Shown: positions 1-9,265 of the stretch, piece by piece
Position numbering within the stretch: the stretch's first letter is position 1
How the letters are laid out: every line of letters starts with the position of its first letter
NCBI GenBank assembly: GCA_035495815.1
Contig: DATJFH010000051.1
Coordinates: 1-47,147 of the forward strand
Length of the DNA stretch: 47,147 nt
Direction: 5' to 3'
Origin: DATJFH01 sp035495815
GTDB taxonomy: Bacteria > Acidobacteriota > Terriglobia > Bryobacterales > Bryobacteraceae
Notes under the pieces: generated by a model
What the model was told of the DNA's origin: nothing
What the model saw: the letters and a program-made list of their open reading frames with translations, nothing else
Databases searched by the model: none
Translations under genes and position numbers: made by a program

Positions 1-3000
1 CTGGTTTCATTACCGATGTCGGCTCTGAGGTGACCGAACTGCGGACGGGTGACGTTGGCTCCGTTCGAGTCCAAAACGCCGAACCAGGGAAAGTTGGCCG
101 CATTGTGCGCATCGCACCGGATCTGCCACTTCACCCTCTCACCGATGCGGAACTCCTTGTACAGCGAGAGATCGGTGACGTTGAGGGGCTTGCTGCGCAC
201 ATCGGCAAAGCGCGTCGGGAAGTTCCGAAGAGTGAACGGCGCCTGGGCCGCCCCGGGAAATAGCGATGTATCGAACCAGACGTCGTAAGAAGGATCATAT
301 TGCGGGCGGCCCGCGGACCGGGCCAGCGCATCCCGCCGCGAATCGCTGAGCCTGGCGCTACGCGCTTCAAGAGGCGCCGCGTTGGGGAAGGGCAGCGGGA
401 ACCCGGAATGCGACATGAACACCCCGCTGAATGTCCAGCCGCCCAACAGGCCGTTCATCCAGCGATTCGCGTTCCCGCCCAAGCGGCGTCCACGGCCGAA
501 CGGGAGATCGTAGGCGCCGATCACGGAGAATTGCCGGGGCACATCATAGAGGATCAGACGCCGTTCAAGAGCGGTGGCGAGCGGACTCCTCACGTTCACC
601 GACTGAGGGTTGAGCGTCGAGGTCTCTTCCAGCGTTTTCGAAAGCGTGTACGCCACCGTCACGGCGAGTCCTCGGGAAAATCTGCGGGTAAGCTTGAACT
701 GAGCGGAATCGTAGCGCTGCCGTCCGATGGGCACATCCGTCATCTGCGTTCCCGCGCCGTACTGCGGGAAGGCGAACAGTAATTGCTGCCGCGCCACGGT
801 GGCGCCGTTCAGCCCGGAATCGGGCAGCAGACCCGCCATCGGATTCGGCATCTGCTGATTGAAGTAAGCCTGCCGCTGCTCCACGGGAACCGCGTTCAAC
901 GCTCCGGAGGAAATGAAGTTCAGACCGAGCGTCACCGGCAGACGCCGGGTGAGGTTGCCGGCATACGCGGCCTCGACCAGCCATCCGTCCGGCAATTCGT
1001 ATTCAAACCCGGCGGAATACTGTTGGGCATACGGCAGCGGGCGGTCCAGATACTGAAACGTCGCGTTCTGGCCGAGATTGGTGGAAAGTCCCCGCGTCGC
1101 CCCGATCGGTTTCAGCAGACCGCCGGGATACACGCCTGCCGGAAACGGATCGCTCAACGAAGCCGCCGGCGTGAGCCCGTTGTCGAGAGAAGCAACGAGC
1201 GGCGTCTGCCGGCTGAAGCCCACCGGCGGCCCGTTGGCGCTTTGCCCCAGGTAGCTGAGCCCGTAGCCCGCGCGGAAAACCAGTCTGGGGGCCACACGAT
1301 AGGCAACACCGGCGCGCGGCTGGAAGTTCATACGGTGCGGCTCGAAAGCGTAGCGCCGGCCGGCGCCGGCATACAGCAAGCCTCCTTGGAGCCCCGTTGC
1401 ACAGGCCGGACATTCCGAGGCCGAGGACGCCGCCTTGACCGCCGCGGCGATGGGGCTCGACTGATCGAACGCGAACCCGCGCACCATCCGGTCGTAGCGC
1501 TCGGCTCTCGGCGCTTCGTAGTCCCAACGGAGTCCCATATTCAGCGTGAGCCGGGAGTTCACTTTGAAGTCATCCTGGAGGAACAGGGCCGCATATTTCG
1601 ACCGGTAGGCAGGGTCTATATTGCGGTCCACCGAACCCAGCGAAGGGTAGCCCAGCAGGAAGGACGAGAACTCGTTACCGGATGCGCTGTCGGCGCGCTG
1701 GGGATTGGCCTGCGTCCAGGCGCCGGAAAAGGTATACGATCCGCTGGCGAGTCCCGGATTCCGCGTGTTGTCGTTATACCGCCGGAATTCGGAGCCTAGT
1801 TTCACTACGTGCCGCCCGCGTGTCCAGCTCAGGTTCGGCTGCAGGCTCCACACGTCCTGCGTGGTGTAGCTGAACACCCCCTGGGAACCGATCTCCGAGT
1901 AGGTCCCGAAGTTGAAGCGCGGGAATTCGAGCGTAGTGAACTGGGCCACCAGCGCCGATGGGAAACCGAGCTGCCGCGGGTCGTAGCCGGCCCCGAAGCT
2001 GTTCCCCGACCCGGCCTCGTAGCGCGCCAGGCCGCCGCGAAGATTGAAGACCATCGCCGGCGTCAGAGTCCAGGTCCAGTCCGCGCCCCAGTTGCGGGCT
2101 ACCCGCGTGGACGGATACTGGTTGCTCGGTTCGGCGGCATTGTTCCCCCAGACGAGCTTGGCGTGCGTAACCCAGGGAGTCTGCCCATAGCGGAACGAGG
2201 CGCGGCTGCGGCTGGTGAAGGCGTAGTCCATTTTCCCGAGCCACGAATCGTACCCGTTCGTTTCCGGCAGGACTTTCTGGTAATTGTTCTGGCGCGAGGG
2301 TCCGTCTCCCGGCAGGTTCGGCGCCGGATAGAAGGAGGCCACCTTGGCGGCTACCGGGTCGATGCGATTTCCAGGCAGGATGTTGCGGGCGAAAGGAGTG
2401 CGCACGTAGGTGCGGCCGTCCGCATCGAGCCGGGTGGAGAGCGGGTCGTAAACCCGGACCGGGATTCCCTGCCCATTGACCAGTCCGGAGAAATCGCCGC
2501 GGATCTGCTCCGGCAGCGGCAGGGTCCGGACCTGGCCGCCCTGGGAGTGCTCGCGCAAGCCCTCCAGCGAGAGCATGAAGAACGCCTTGTTGCGCCCGTC
2601 GAAGAGCCTGGGAATGAACAACGGCCCGTCCACCTCGAAGCCGAACGTATTGTTTTTGAACGCCCTCTTCGAATCACCGTTCTTGTTCGCTACCCAGTCG
2701 TTGGCGCGCAGTTTTTCGTTTTTCAGGAATTCGAACAGCTGTCCGTGCAGCCGATTCGTTCCTGACTTGAGGTTGATCAGCGTCACGCCGCCGCCGACGC
2801 GTCCGAACTGGGCGTCGTAGGAGTTGGTCTGGACCGTGAACTCCTGCGTGCTGTTGATCGACGGAATAAAGGCGACTCCGCGATCGCTCTTGGTGTTGGT
2901 CACCCCGTCGAGCACCGTCTCATTTTCGCCGGACCTGCCGCCGCCGATAGCCACCGCGTTCACGTTGCCGAACGCGTACAACTCCATCGAGCCCCAATAG

Positions 3001-3485
3001 GCGCTGGTTTTGACGACGCCGGGCTGGTCGTACTGGAGGGCGTACAGATTTCGTCCGCCAGCGGGAACGCTTTCGAGAATTCGATTTTCTGTCGCCGCCT
3101 GGCGGGTCGCGGTCTCGGTCTGGAGCAGGGGCATTTCGCCGGTGACCGTGATGCTCTCGGCGGCGGCTCCCAGCTCGAGCTTTGCGTCGAGCGCGATTTT
3201 GTCGGCGGCCAGCAGGGACACACGCTCCCGGACGAAGCTTTTGAAGCCGGGCTTCCGGATGGTTAAAGTGTATTGACCAGGTAAAAGAAACTGGATCAGG
3301 TAGCGTCCGGCGGAGTTGGTGGTTGCTTCGTAGGGAACGCTTCTCTCCACGCTGGTGGCGACCACCCGGGCGCCTTCGACGGGCGCGGCGGAGGGATCGC
3401 TCACTTCACCGGAGATTGTGGCCCGATATTCCTGGGCAAACGCTGCGGAAGCTGCCAGAACGAGGAGACTGCGGAATCCGATCAT
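1..3485 (-). CDS. Oar-type TonB-dependent receptor with carboxypeptidase-regulatory domain (3' end cut by window)
   Basis: Outer-membrane receptor/porin of the Oar-like TonB-dependent family. Reading from the ATG at 3485 gives 1161 complete codons without a stop. In order I see a signal peptide (about 1-17, ending AAFA), a CarboxypepD_reg-like beta-sandwich (about 20-95), a plug containing AIGGGRSGENETVLDGV and FGRVGGGVTLINLKSGTN, and a long barrel with strands such as LNMGLRWDYEAP. The last visible residues (RPQFGHLRADIGNET) resemble the end of such barrels, so probably only a few tens of codons lie outside the window. The substrate cannot be read from the sequence; relatives are thought to import or export large polymers or peptides. 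The start codon abuts a small palindrome (CCTGAATCAGG, 3486-3496). It is transcribed divergently from the secreted protein at 3631. No SusD-like partner is visible. Confidence 0.93.
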   Translation of the reverse strand, partial: MIGFRSLLVLAASAAFAQEYRATISGEVSDPSAAPVEGARVVATSVERSVPYEATTNSAGRYLIQFLLPGQYTLTIRKPGFKSFVRERVSLLAADKIALDAKLELGAAAESITVTGEMPLLQTETATRQAATENRILESVPAGGRNLYALQYDQPGVVKTSAYWGSMELYAFGNVNAVAIGGGRSGENETVLDGVTNTKSDRGVAFIPSINSTQEFTVQTNSYDAQFGRVGGGVTLINLKSGTNRLHGQLFEFLKNEKLRANDWVANKNGDSKRAFKNNTFGFEVDGPLFIPRLFDGRNKAFFMLSLEGLREHSQGGQVRTLPLPEQIRGDFSGLVNGQGIPVRVYDPLSTRLDADGRTYVRTPFARNILPGNRIDPVAAKVASFYPAPNLPGDGPSRQNNYQKVLPETNGYDSWLGKMDYAFTSRSRASFRYGQTPWVTHAKLVWGNNAAEPSNQYPSTRVARNWGADWTWTLTPAMVFNLRGGLARYEAGSGNSFGAGYDPRQLGFPSALVAQFTTLEFPRFNFGTYSEIGSQGVFSYTTQDVWSLQPNLSWTRGRHVVKLGSEFRRYNDNTRNPGLASGSYTFSGAWTQANPQRADSASGNEFSSFLLGYPSLGSVDRNIDPAYRSKYAALFLQDDFKVNSRLTLNMGLRWDYEAPRAERYDRMVRGFAFDQSSPIAAAVKAASSASECPACATGLQGGLLYAGAGRRYAFEPHRMNFQPRAGVAYRVAPRLVFRAGYGLSYLGQSANGPPVGFSRQTPLVASLDNGLTPAASLSDPFPAGVYPGGLLKPIGATRGLSTNLGQNATFQYLDRPLPYAQQYSAGFEYELPDGWLVEAAYAGNLTRRLPVTLGLNFISSGALNAVPVEQRQAYFNQQMPNPMAGLLPDSGLNGATVARQQLLFAFPQYGAGTQMTDVPIGRQRYDSAQFKLTRRFSRGLAVTVAYTLSKTLEETSTLNPQSVNVRSPLATALERRLILYDVPRQFSVIGAYDLPFGRGRRLGGNANRWMNGLLGGWTFSGVFMSHSGFPLPFPNAAPLEARSARLSDSRRDALARSAGRPQYDPSYDVWFDTSLFPGAAQAPFTLRNFPTRFADVRSKPLNVTDLSLYKEFRIGERVKWQIRCDAHNAANFPWFGVLDSNGANVTRPQFGHLRADIGNET

Positions 3486-3630
3486 CCTGAATCAGGAAGT
3501 GTATCAACAGTGGGACAGCCTTTTCATCCCTGGATTCGTTCATCCGTTTTCACAAATATGAGCGTCCCGGTCGCACTTACTCGCGTGGGGGTCTGACTTC
3601 GGGTTTACTGTATGCTTGGAAATACGACTC

Positions 3631-4524
3631 ATGAAGATGACCCGTGTTTTCCTTATTGTGTTGGCGGGCGCGGGAGCGGTCCCGGCGCAGGATACGCCAA
3701 TGACCGGAACGCTGAAAGCCGCGGGCGTTTCCACAGTACGGGTCAAACAAAAGATCCAGGCGGGTGCGTTGACTTTGAATCCGGTCGCGGACACGTTCGG
3801 CGGCGCCTTCAGCTCCACGGATTTGAGCAGGGTGATCAAGGGGGAGCCGGCGGAAGTCACTAATATCGGTCCCTGCAACGTGTCGAAACTCGGGCAGCAG
3901 CAGACGCCTGCCGGGGACACCGGGGCGGTGACGTACCTTGACGCGGGGCCGTTCCTCAACCTGACGGGACCGGAAGGCAGTAAGCAGATTCCCGGGAGCA
4001 GGCTCCTCTACGGGGCCATGCTCGGCGGGGGCCCGGCGATACCGGGACAGGCGCCGCCGTCACCGCTGTTCCTCAATCCCGGTGATTACACTCTGGACAA
4101 CGGTGGCGGCAGCGCCGACGTGGGGCCCTTTCGGATGAATTTCACGATTCCGCCCGACTTCGAGTGGACGAACGCCGATTCGGTGTCGCCCATCGACCGG
4201 GCAACGGGCGTCGACATCACCTGGAAGGGTGGAGATCCGAATTCCAAGGTAGCGATTGGCGGCTCGGTTGTGATCATCGATCCTGTCACCCGCAAAGTAT
4301 CCGGCGGCGCCGTGTTTTCCTGCCTGGAGGACAACGGCACAGGCCATTTCAACGTCCCGCCGGAGGTGCTCCAGCTTCTGCCTGCGACCGTCGTCACCGG
4401 TGGAGTCCCTAACGGGACGATGCTTGTCGCGGACACCGTCACCACCCAATTCGATCTGCCCGGGTTCGACCTGAGCGAAGTTACCTTCGGTTCGTCGACC
4501 ACGCGAAGCGTGGAATTGAAGTAG
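3631..4524 (+). CDS. Secreted protein of unknown function
   Basis: Not recognised as a named family. I chose the ATG at 3631 because it begins a clean signal peptide (MKMTRVFLIVLAGAGAVPAQ); a TTG five codons upstream is possible. The mature part (about 275 residues) is rich in Gly, Pro, Asp and Thr and reads as a beta-rich extracellular protein. Around residues 180-235 is a stretch with ITWKGGDPNSKVAIGG and VIIDPVTRKVSGGAVFSCLE, similar in style to secreted acidobacterial proteins that describe a value on a beta-sandwich. There are no transmembrane segments after the signal and no catalytic motif that I can name. It lies 49 bases before the propeller-kinase gene and could be co-transcribed with it, so a role as an extracellular partner is possible but only inferred. 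Confidence 0.8.
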   Translation: MKMTRVFLIVLAGAGAVPAQDTPMTGTLKAAGVSTVRVKQKIQAGALTLNPVADTFGGAFSSTDLSRVIKGEPAEVTNIGPCNVSKLGQQQTPAGDTGAVTYLDAGPFLNLTGPEGSKQIPGSRLLYGAMLGGGPAIPGQAPPSPLFLNPGDYTLDNGGGSADVGPFRMNFTIPPDFEWTNADSVSPIDRATGVDITWKGGDPNSKVAIGGSVVIIDPVTRKVSGGAVFSCLEDNGTGHFNVPPEVLQLLPATVVTGGVPNGTMLVADTVTTQFDLPGFDLSEVTFGSSTTRSVELK

Positions 4525-4573
4525 GCCGCGGCTGACCGGCGCGCGGCGCCATACTATCTGGAACGGATTGGCC

Positions 4574-7500
4574 ATGCGCGGACTTCTGATTATCGCGCCG
4601 CTCCTCTCGAGCCTAGCGGTCGCGGCGCAAGCGGCTCCTCATCGGCCGCGTGTTTATCCCAACACGTCCCTGATCGTTGAGGACATCACGGAGGGACCGG
4701 ACGGTCTGATCTGGCTCGGAACATCGGACGGCGTGTACCGTTTCGACGGGTTCCACTACCAGAAGATCGGCGCCCCTTTCGGCTCGGCGCGGTTTATCGG
4801 GTTCACACGGGACGGCTCGCTTTGGTGCGGGGATTTCGAAGGCCTGGGCCGTTTTCGGAATAAGCAATTCGAGATCATCTCCTCCGAAGAGGTGAACAAC
4901 ATGGTGGTGTATCCGGACGGCGTGTTCGTCCGGATGAACGACCTCGCCCAGGTCGGCCTCGACGGGTCTTTGCGTCATCTCAAATACCGCACGCGGAGAG
5001 ACCTGACGGCCGACGGCCGGGGGATGATCTGGGCTGCCTGCCTGGAGCCGAAGGGGGCCTGCCGTATCGACCCGAAACAGCCGGAGGCGCTTCAGCGGTT
5101 CGAACTTCCCTCCGACCACGAGTTAACTCAGGTTCTGCCCAGCCGCAAAGGCGGCTTGTGGGCCGCGGACGGAGAAGAGGCTTTCCTGGTGGAGAACGGC
5201 CGGGAGAGGCAGCGAATCGTGCGCCAGCGGAGCCGCCAGACGAGCCGTCCGGGTCCGCTGCTTCAGGGGCGGAACGGCCAGTTGTGGTTCATCGGGGAGA
5301 CCATTCTGGGCCTCGATACACCGATCCAGTTTCGCGATTCGGCCGATCACCGGCGCTATGCCCCCCAAACCGGACAGGAGAACAGCCGGGGTCATCTCTG
5401 GGTGGCCAACCTGGGACGTGGTCTGGTGGAATGGACACCGGACGCGCAGTGGCAGCGTTGGTATCCGGAGGATTTCGCCGGCGAAGCCGCAGTCCAGATC
5501 GTTCGGGACCATGCGGGCGCACTGACGCTCGCGACCCATAAGAATATTTACCGTTACGACGAAGCCGGAAGCACCTGGCGTCCGATGCAAAGGGAAGAAT
5601 ACCGTTATGATTACCTGCTGCCGCTTGCGGACGGCGGGTTTTGGGCTTCGATTCGCACGATCGGACTGGCCAGGCTATCTCCCGGCGGGGCCATTCTGGA
5701 GCGAGTGAAGGCTTCCAAGCCGTTTGTGGAGCATCGGGAAATCCTCACGGACGCCAAAGGACGCCTGTGGCTGGGAGGCAAGCGCGGGCTCATGCGGGTC
5801 GAAGGCAGCCCGGGCTCGCGACGGCTTCAGGAAGTAGATTTGCCTAATCTGACAAACGCGGAGCCTGTGCAGGCGGTGGACTTGGAACCGGACCGCAACG
5901 GGCGTCTGTGGGTAGGGTACGCCGGCGGTATCGCATGGCAGGACGACCAGGACCGGTGGCGGCCTCTTGAGACGGATCGTCCGGTCCGCTCGGTCCGCTC
6001 GTTCACGCTGGCGGGGGATAACGATATCTGGGTGGCGCACCGTGGGGCCGGTTTTTTCACCAGGCTCCGCAAGCAGGGCCAGCTGTGGAAGGTCAGCCAA
6101 TTCCTGGCCAGCGCCGGGTACGGTCCGGCCGATACGGACTTCATCAAGCGCGATTCCCGGGGATGGATCTGGCGCGGCACCACGGACGGCCTGTATATCG
6201 CCGATGGGCGTCACTTCGAGCCCTCCGACTGGCTGCACATTCAAGCCAATAACGGACTCGCTACCACGGACAACAACCAATACGGATTTTTCGAAGACAG
6301 CGATGGCACTGTATGGATCGCGGGCGACCAGGGCGTGACCCAGTTTCGTCCCGAGGCGTCGTGGTTCGATGCGCCCTCCGGCACTGTGGCGCCACAGGTC
6401 ACACGGGTGGAAGCGGATGGCGCCGTATACCTGTTTCCAGCAGATCTGCCGGACAGGCTTCCCTCGGGAGCGCGAATTCTGCGCATTGACGTGGGAACGC
6501 TCCGGGCGCCGCCGTTTCGCGACCGGCCTCTGCGCTACCGCCTCCTGCCGGAATCGGAAGAGTGGCGTCTTTCCGGGGACGGCACGCTGGAGTTTGCGAA
6601 CCTGGCAGACAAAACCTACACGCTCGAGGTGGGCTACGCGGGAGCGGGGACCTCGGCGGTGGGGACCTATTCGTTTCGTCTCGGGACGTCGTGGCTCTCC
6701 TGGCTTTGGCGAATCGGGGCGGTGATACTCGCAGCCGCCGTTATTCCCGTAGTCCGATTCGTACCGTGGTTCGACCGTGCCCGCTACCGGGCAGAGAAAG
6801 CGGTCTTCCTGTTCAGGCGCCGCTATGGCCGGGGAAGAAGCACCAGCCCGGGGGCCGTTTCCGCGGGCCGCGATTACTCCGGATCCACCCTGCTGGGACA
6901 TTATTGTCTGGATCAGATCGTGTCCCGCGGCGGATTCTCGGCGGTGTACGAAGCCCGGGACCTTCGCCACGGAAACACGCGCGTCGCAGTCAAGGTCCTG
7001 CATCGAACGGCTGGAGAGGACCGCTGGATTCGCGACCGCTTCGCGCACGAGGTAGCGGCGCTGCGCTCGGTTGATCACCCTGGCGTGGTCCGGGTTCTCG
7101 ATTCCTGGATCAGTCCGGAGGGCGAGCCATGTCTGGCCATGCCGTTCCTCGAGGGACCGACACTCCGGGCGGCGCTGGACGGCGCGAGTTTCACGGTGGA
7201 GCGCACGGCGCGGCTCGTCAGGCAGCTCGGATCCGCATTGGCGGCCGTTCACAGCCGGGGGATCATTCATCGCGATCTGAAACCGGAGAACCTGATCCTG
7301 CTGCGCCGGGAAAGGGATCTCGAGCAGCCGGTGATCATCGATTTCGGAACCGCCGGGTTGCGCATGGGAGGAAACGAGCTGGCGGCCACGACGCTGATGG
7401 CCGGCTCTTTCCACTACATGGCGCCGGAGCGGCTCACCGGCCATTACTCCGCGGCGACCGACGTGTTCTCGTTGGGAGTGATCATCCTCGAGATGCTGAC

Positions 7501-7711
7501 CGGGAAGCGCCTGTCGGATCTGAAGGCCATGTTTTCGGATGCCTCTTTCGCCGATGAGTTGAACGAGGCGCTCGGCGCAAGACTCACCGCTGAAGCCGCC
7601 GCGGGGATAGGGAGTGTGCTGCTCGCGGCCTTCGACCCCGATCCCCGACGCCGGCCGGCGGACGTCCCGGAGTGGGTGGAACGGCTCGCGTCGGCGCTCG
7701 GTCAGCCATAG
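4574..7711 (+). CDS. Periplasmic beta-propeller sensor fused to cytoplasmic Ser/Thr protein kinase
   Basis: Transmembrane signalling protein of 1045 residues. After a signal peptide come about ten propeller motifs of the two-component-regulator type (for example LIWLGTSDGVYRFDG, RLWVGYAGGIAWQD, WIWRGTTDGLYIADG), then a Y_Y_Y-like beta domain (about 600-700), one membrane helix (about 705-730) and a complete Hanks-type kinase. Kinase features are the Gly loop near 782 (SRGGFSAVYEA), the VAVKV lysine near 805, HRDLKPEN near 899, DFG near 923 and APE near 950. All catalytic residues are present, so it should be active. Propellers of this kind normally sit on histidine kinases, and most bacterial Ser/Thr kinases carry the kinase domain first, so this order is unusual. 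ATG 4574 is preferred over TTG 4568. It converges on an ECF sigma gene 25 bases away, a plausible phosphorylation target (inference). Confidence 0.92.
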   Translation: MRGLLIIAPLLSSLAVAAQAAPHRPRVYPNTSLIVEDITEGPDGLIWLGTSDGVYRFDGFHYQKIGAPFGSARFIGFTRDGSLWCGDFEGLGRFRNKQFEIISSEEVNNMVVYPDGVFVRMNDLAQVGLDGSLRHLKYRTRRDLTADGRGMIWAACLEPKGACRIDPKQPEALQRFELPSDHELTQVLPSRKGGLWAADGEEAFLVENGRERQRIVRQRSRQTSRPGPLLQGRNGQLWFIGETILGLDTPIQFRDSADHRRYAPQTGQENSRGHLWVANLGRGLVEWTPDAQWQRWYPEDFAGEAAVQIVRDHAGALTLATHKNIYRYDEAGSTWRPMQREEYRYDYLLPLADGGFWASIRTIGLARLSPGGAILERVKASKPFVEHREILTDAKGRLWLGGKRGLMRVEGSPGSRRLQEVDLPNLTNAEPVQAVDLEPDRNGRLWVGYAGGIAWQDDQDRWRPLETDRPVRSVRSFTLAGDNDIWVAHRGAGFFTRLRKQGQLWKVSQFLASAGYGPADTDFIKRDSRGWIWRGTTDGLYIADGRHFEPSDWLHIQANNGLATTDNNQYGFFEDSDGTVWIAGDQGVTQFRPEASWFDAPSGTVAPQVTRVEADGAVYLFPADLPDRLPSGARILRIDVGTLRAPPFRDRPLRYRLLPESEEWRLSGDGTLEFANLADKTYTLEVGYAGAGTSAVGTYSFRLGTSWLSWLWRIGAVILAAAVIPVVRFVPWFDRARYRAEKAVFLFRRRYGRGRSTSPGAVSAGRDYSGSTLLGHYCLDQIVSRGGFSAVYEARDLRHGNTRVAVKVLHRTAGEDRWIRDRFAHEVAALRSVDHPGVVRVLDSWISPEGEPCLAMPFLEGPTLRAALDGASFTVERTARLVRQLGSALAAVHSRGIIHRDLKPENLILLRRERDLEQPVIIDFGTAGLRMGGNELAATTLMAGSFHYMAPERLTGHYSAATDVFSLGVIILEMLTGKRLSDLKAMFSDASFADELNEALGARLTAEAAAGIGSVLLAAFDPDPRRRPADVPEWVERLASALGQP

Positions 7712-7736
7712 GCCCCACCCTCCGTCCTGGCTTTGA

Positions 7737-8291
7737 TCAATAACGCTTCAGCCGGCCAGCCATCCACTGCAGACCGAAATCGTAGTCGGCGCGCACCCGC
7801 CAGCTCTCGCGCCCCTGAAGCGCGGCCAGCTCGTGAATCGTCAGGCCTTCGACACAACGCAGCCAGACGGTATCGGCCACCTGGCGGTCCAGGGACTGCA
7901 GTTTCCCGAATACCATTTTCACGGCTAGCGACGTCTCCTTACTTTCCACATTCCCATTCGCCGGCAGCAGCAACTCGGGGATGCGGTCCGCGGAAATATT
8001 GGCGGCGGGCTTTCGAACGCGCGAGTGATCGATCAGCACCTGGCGCATCGCCCGGGCCGAAATACGAAAGAAGTGGTCCTCGCTGAGGATTTGTGTTTCG
8101 AGACGATTCAACTTGATAAACAACTCGCTGACGAGAGCGGTGGGCTGCAGGGTATGGCCGGCGCGCTCCCGGCGGAGCAGCGCCGACGCGATCATGCGAA
8201 GGCGATAGAAAGCCAGCGTATAGACCGTATCTCTGGCGACACCATCCCCCAGCCGCGCCTTCTCGAACAAAGAAGCAAACGCTTCCGCCAT
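7737..8291 (-). CDS. ECF-family RNA polymerase sigma factor
   Basis: Sigma factor of the ECF group, 184 residues, resembling the Sig-70_X6 (TIGR02999) type common in Acidobacteria and Planctomycetes. Region 2 is seen in GHTLQPTALVSELFIKL and DHFFRISARAMRQVLIDHSR, and region 4 in LDRQVADTVWLRCVEGLTIHE with a helix-turn-helix. The open frame reaches upstream to 8351, but ATG 8291 is preceded by GAGGAGAG five bases upstream, an excellent ribosome-binding site, and matches the usual family N-terminus. There is no anti-sigma gene next to it; instead a membrane Ser/Thr kinase gene converges on it. In related groups ECF activity is controlled by a Ser/Thr kinase and not by an anti-sigma, so that is the likely mode here, though not shown by the sequence. 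Confidence 0.92.
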   Translation of the reverse strand: MAEAFASLFEKARLGDGVARDTVYTLAFYRLRMIASALLRRERAGHTLQPTALVSELFIKLNRLETQILSEDHFFRISARAMRQVLIDHSRVRKPAANISADRIPELLLPANGNVESKETSLAVKMVFGKLQSLDRQVADTVWLRCVEGLTIHELAALQGRESWRVRADYDFGLQWMAGRLKRY

Positions 8292-8356
8292 TAAGCTCTC
8301 CTCGGTGAGTAGAGCCAGTATAACAGAGGCGCCTACTTGCGATACAATCAACGCCG
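8292..8356. promoter_or_regulatory. Compact divergent promoter region between ECF sigma and ThuA genes
   Basis: Only 65 bases separate the two divergent start codons. On the plus strand TACAAT (8343-8348) has ATAACA (8320-8325) 17 bases upstream; on the minus strand TATACT (8322-8317) can act as a -10, with a poorer -35 (TTGTAT, spacer 19). The two sets overlap, so the genes may compete for polymerase. With the plus-strand -10 as read, the thuA-like mRNA would have almost no leader. This is motif reading only. Confidence 0.35.
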
Positions 8357-9193
8357 ATGAATACTACGCGCCGTTCCGCTCTCGCCGTCCTCGCCGGGGC
8401 AGCCATGGCCCCACGCCCGGGACGCTCGGCACAAAAAGCAACTGCTTTCGCGCTTATCGGCGATCGGTATCACAATTCCGATTACATCCGGACCGGGCTG
8501 AGCCGCACGATCGGCAAGGACCTGGGCGTGTCCATCGATTTCTGCGACGAGACTCCCATGCTCAACGCCGAAACGCTCAGCGGCTACAAACTCCTGATCA
8601 TTCTGCGTGACGGCATGATCTGGCCGGACGGATACCCGGACGAGACGTCGAACGCGGCCTGGGTCAACGGCGGCAAGGTCAAACTGGTCTCCGATCCGGC
8701 TGTTCCGCATACGAAGGCCAAGCCGGCATTCTGGATGAAGCCCGCGCAGGGCAAGGCCGTGCGGAAGTTCGTCGAAAACGGCGGGGCGGCGCTGTTGATG
8801 CACAACGTGACACATGTCGGGCTGACCGATCCGGACTTTCGTCACGTTCTGGGCGCCGCCTACGCCGGGCATCCGCCGATCCGGACGTTCAAGGTGAAAG
8901 TCAAGAATCCGAACCACCCGATTACCAAGGGAGTGCGCGACTTCACGGTCACCGACGAGCAGCACTACATGGAGTACGACAAGGACCGCAAGAATATCTT
9001 TCTGGAGACCGTGAATGAGGAAGGCCTGGACTACCGGGGGCAAGGCGCGACCGCGCCCGGCGGCTGGTCTCACGACTACGGCAAAGGCCGGGTGTGCTAT
9101 CTCTCGCCGGGCCATCTGCTGACAGTGCTGTGGAATCCGGAGTACGTCAAGATGCAGCACAACGCAGTCCGCTGGCTGCTTCGTCAGAGTTGA
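8357..9193 (+). CDS. ThuA-domain protein, Tat-exported
   Basis: ThuA-like (trehalose-utilisation) family protein of 278 residues. The N-terminus has a twin-arginine signal (TTRRSALAVLAGAA, followed by a GRSAQ processing region), so it is probably exported folded. The domain fills the rest: a class I glutamine-amidotransferase-like fold with GYKLLIILRDGMIWPDG, a loop around NGGAALLMHNVTHVG, then HPITKGVRDFTVTDEQHYMEY and the closing YGKGRVCYLSPGH, all typical of ThuA. The family is tied to sugar catabolism (disaccharide 3-keto derivatives) but its exact reaction is poorly known, so I give no substrate. It is 72 bases upstream of a carboxylesterase gene on the same strand and starts close to the divergent ECF gene. 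Confidence 0.88.
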   Translation: MNTTRRSALAVLAGAAMAPRPGRSAQKATAFALIGDRYHNSDYIRTGLSRTIGKDLGVSIDFCDETPMLNAETLSGYKLLIILRDGMIWPDGYPDETSNAAWVNGGKVKLVSDPAVPHTKAKPAFWMKPAQGKAVRKFVENGGAALLMHNVTHVGLTDPDFRHVLGAAYAGHPPIRTFKVKVKNPNHPITKGVRDFTVTDEQHYMEYDKDRKNIFLETVNEEGLDYRGQGATAPGGWSHDYGKGRVCYLSPGHLLTVLWNPEYVKMQHNAVRWLLRQS

Positions 9194-9265
9194 GGCAGAT
9201 ACACACTGCGTTCCGGCGCGGGGGTCAGGCGTCTCGAGGGGCCTAAGCCAATCCAGTTCCGGATT

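Noticed and set aside
5675..7444. 589-codon open frame on the minus strand, antisense to the propeller-kinase gene
   Set aside because: It mirrors the coding frame of a gene with clear kinase and propeller motifs. The peptide is rich in Arg/Pro/Gly with no recognisable domain, as expected for an antisense frame in high-GC DNA.
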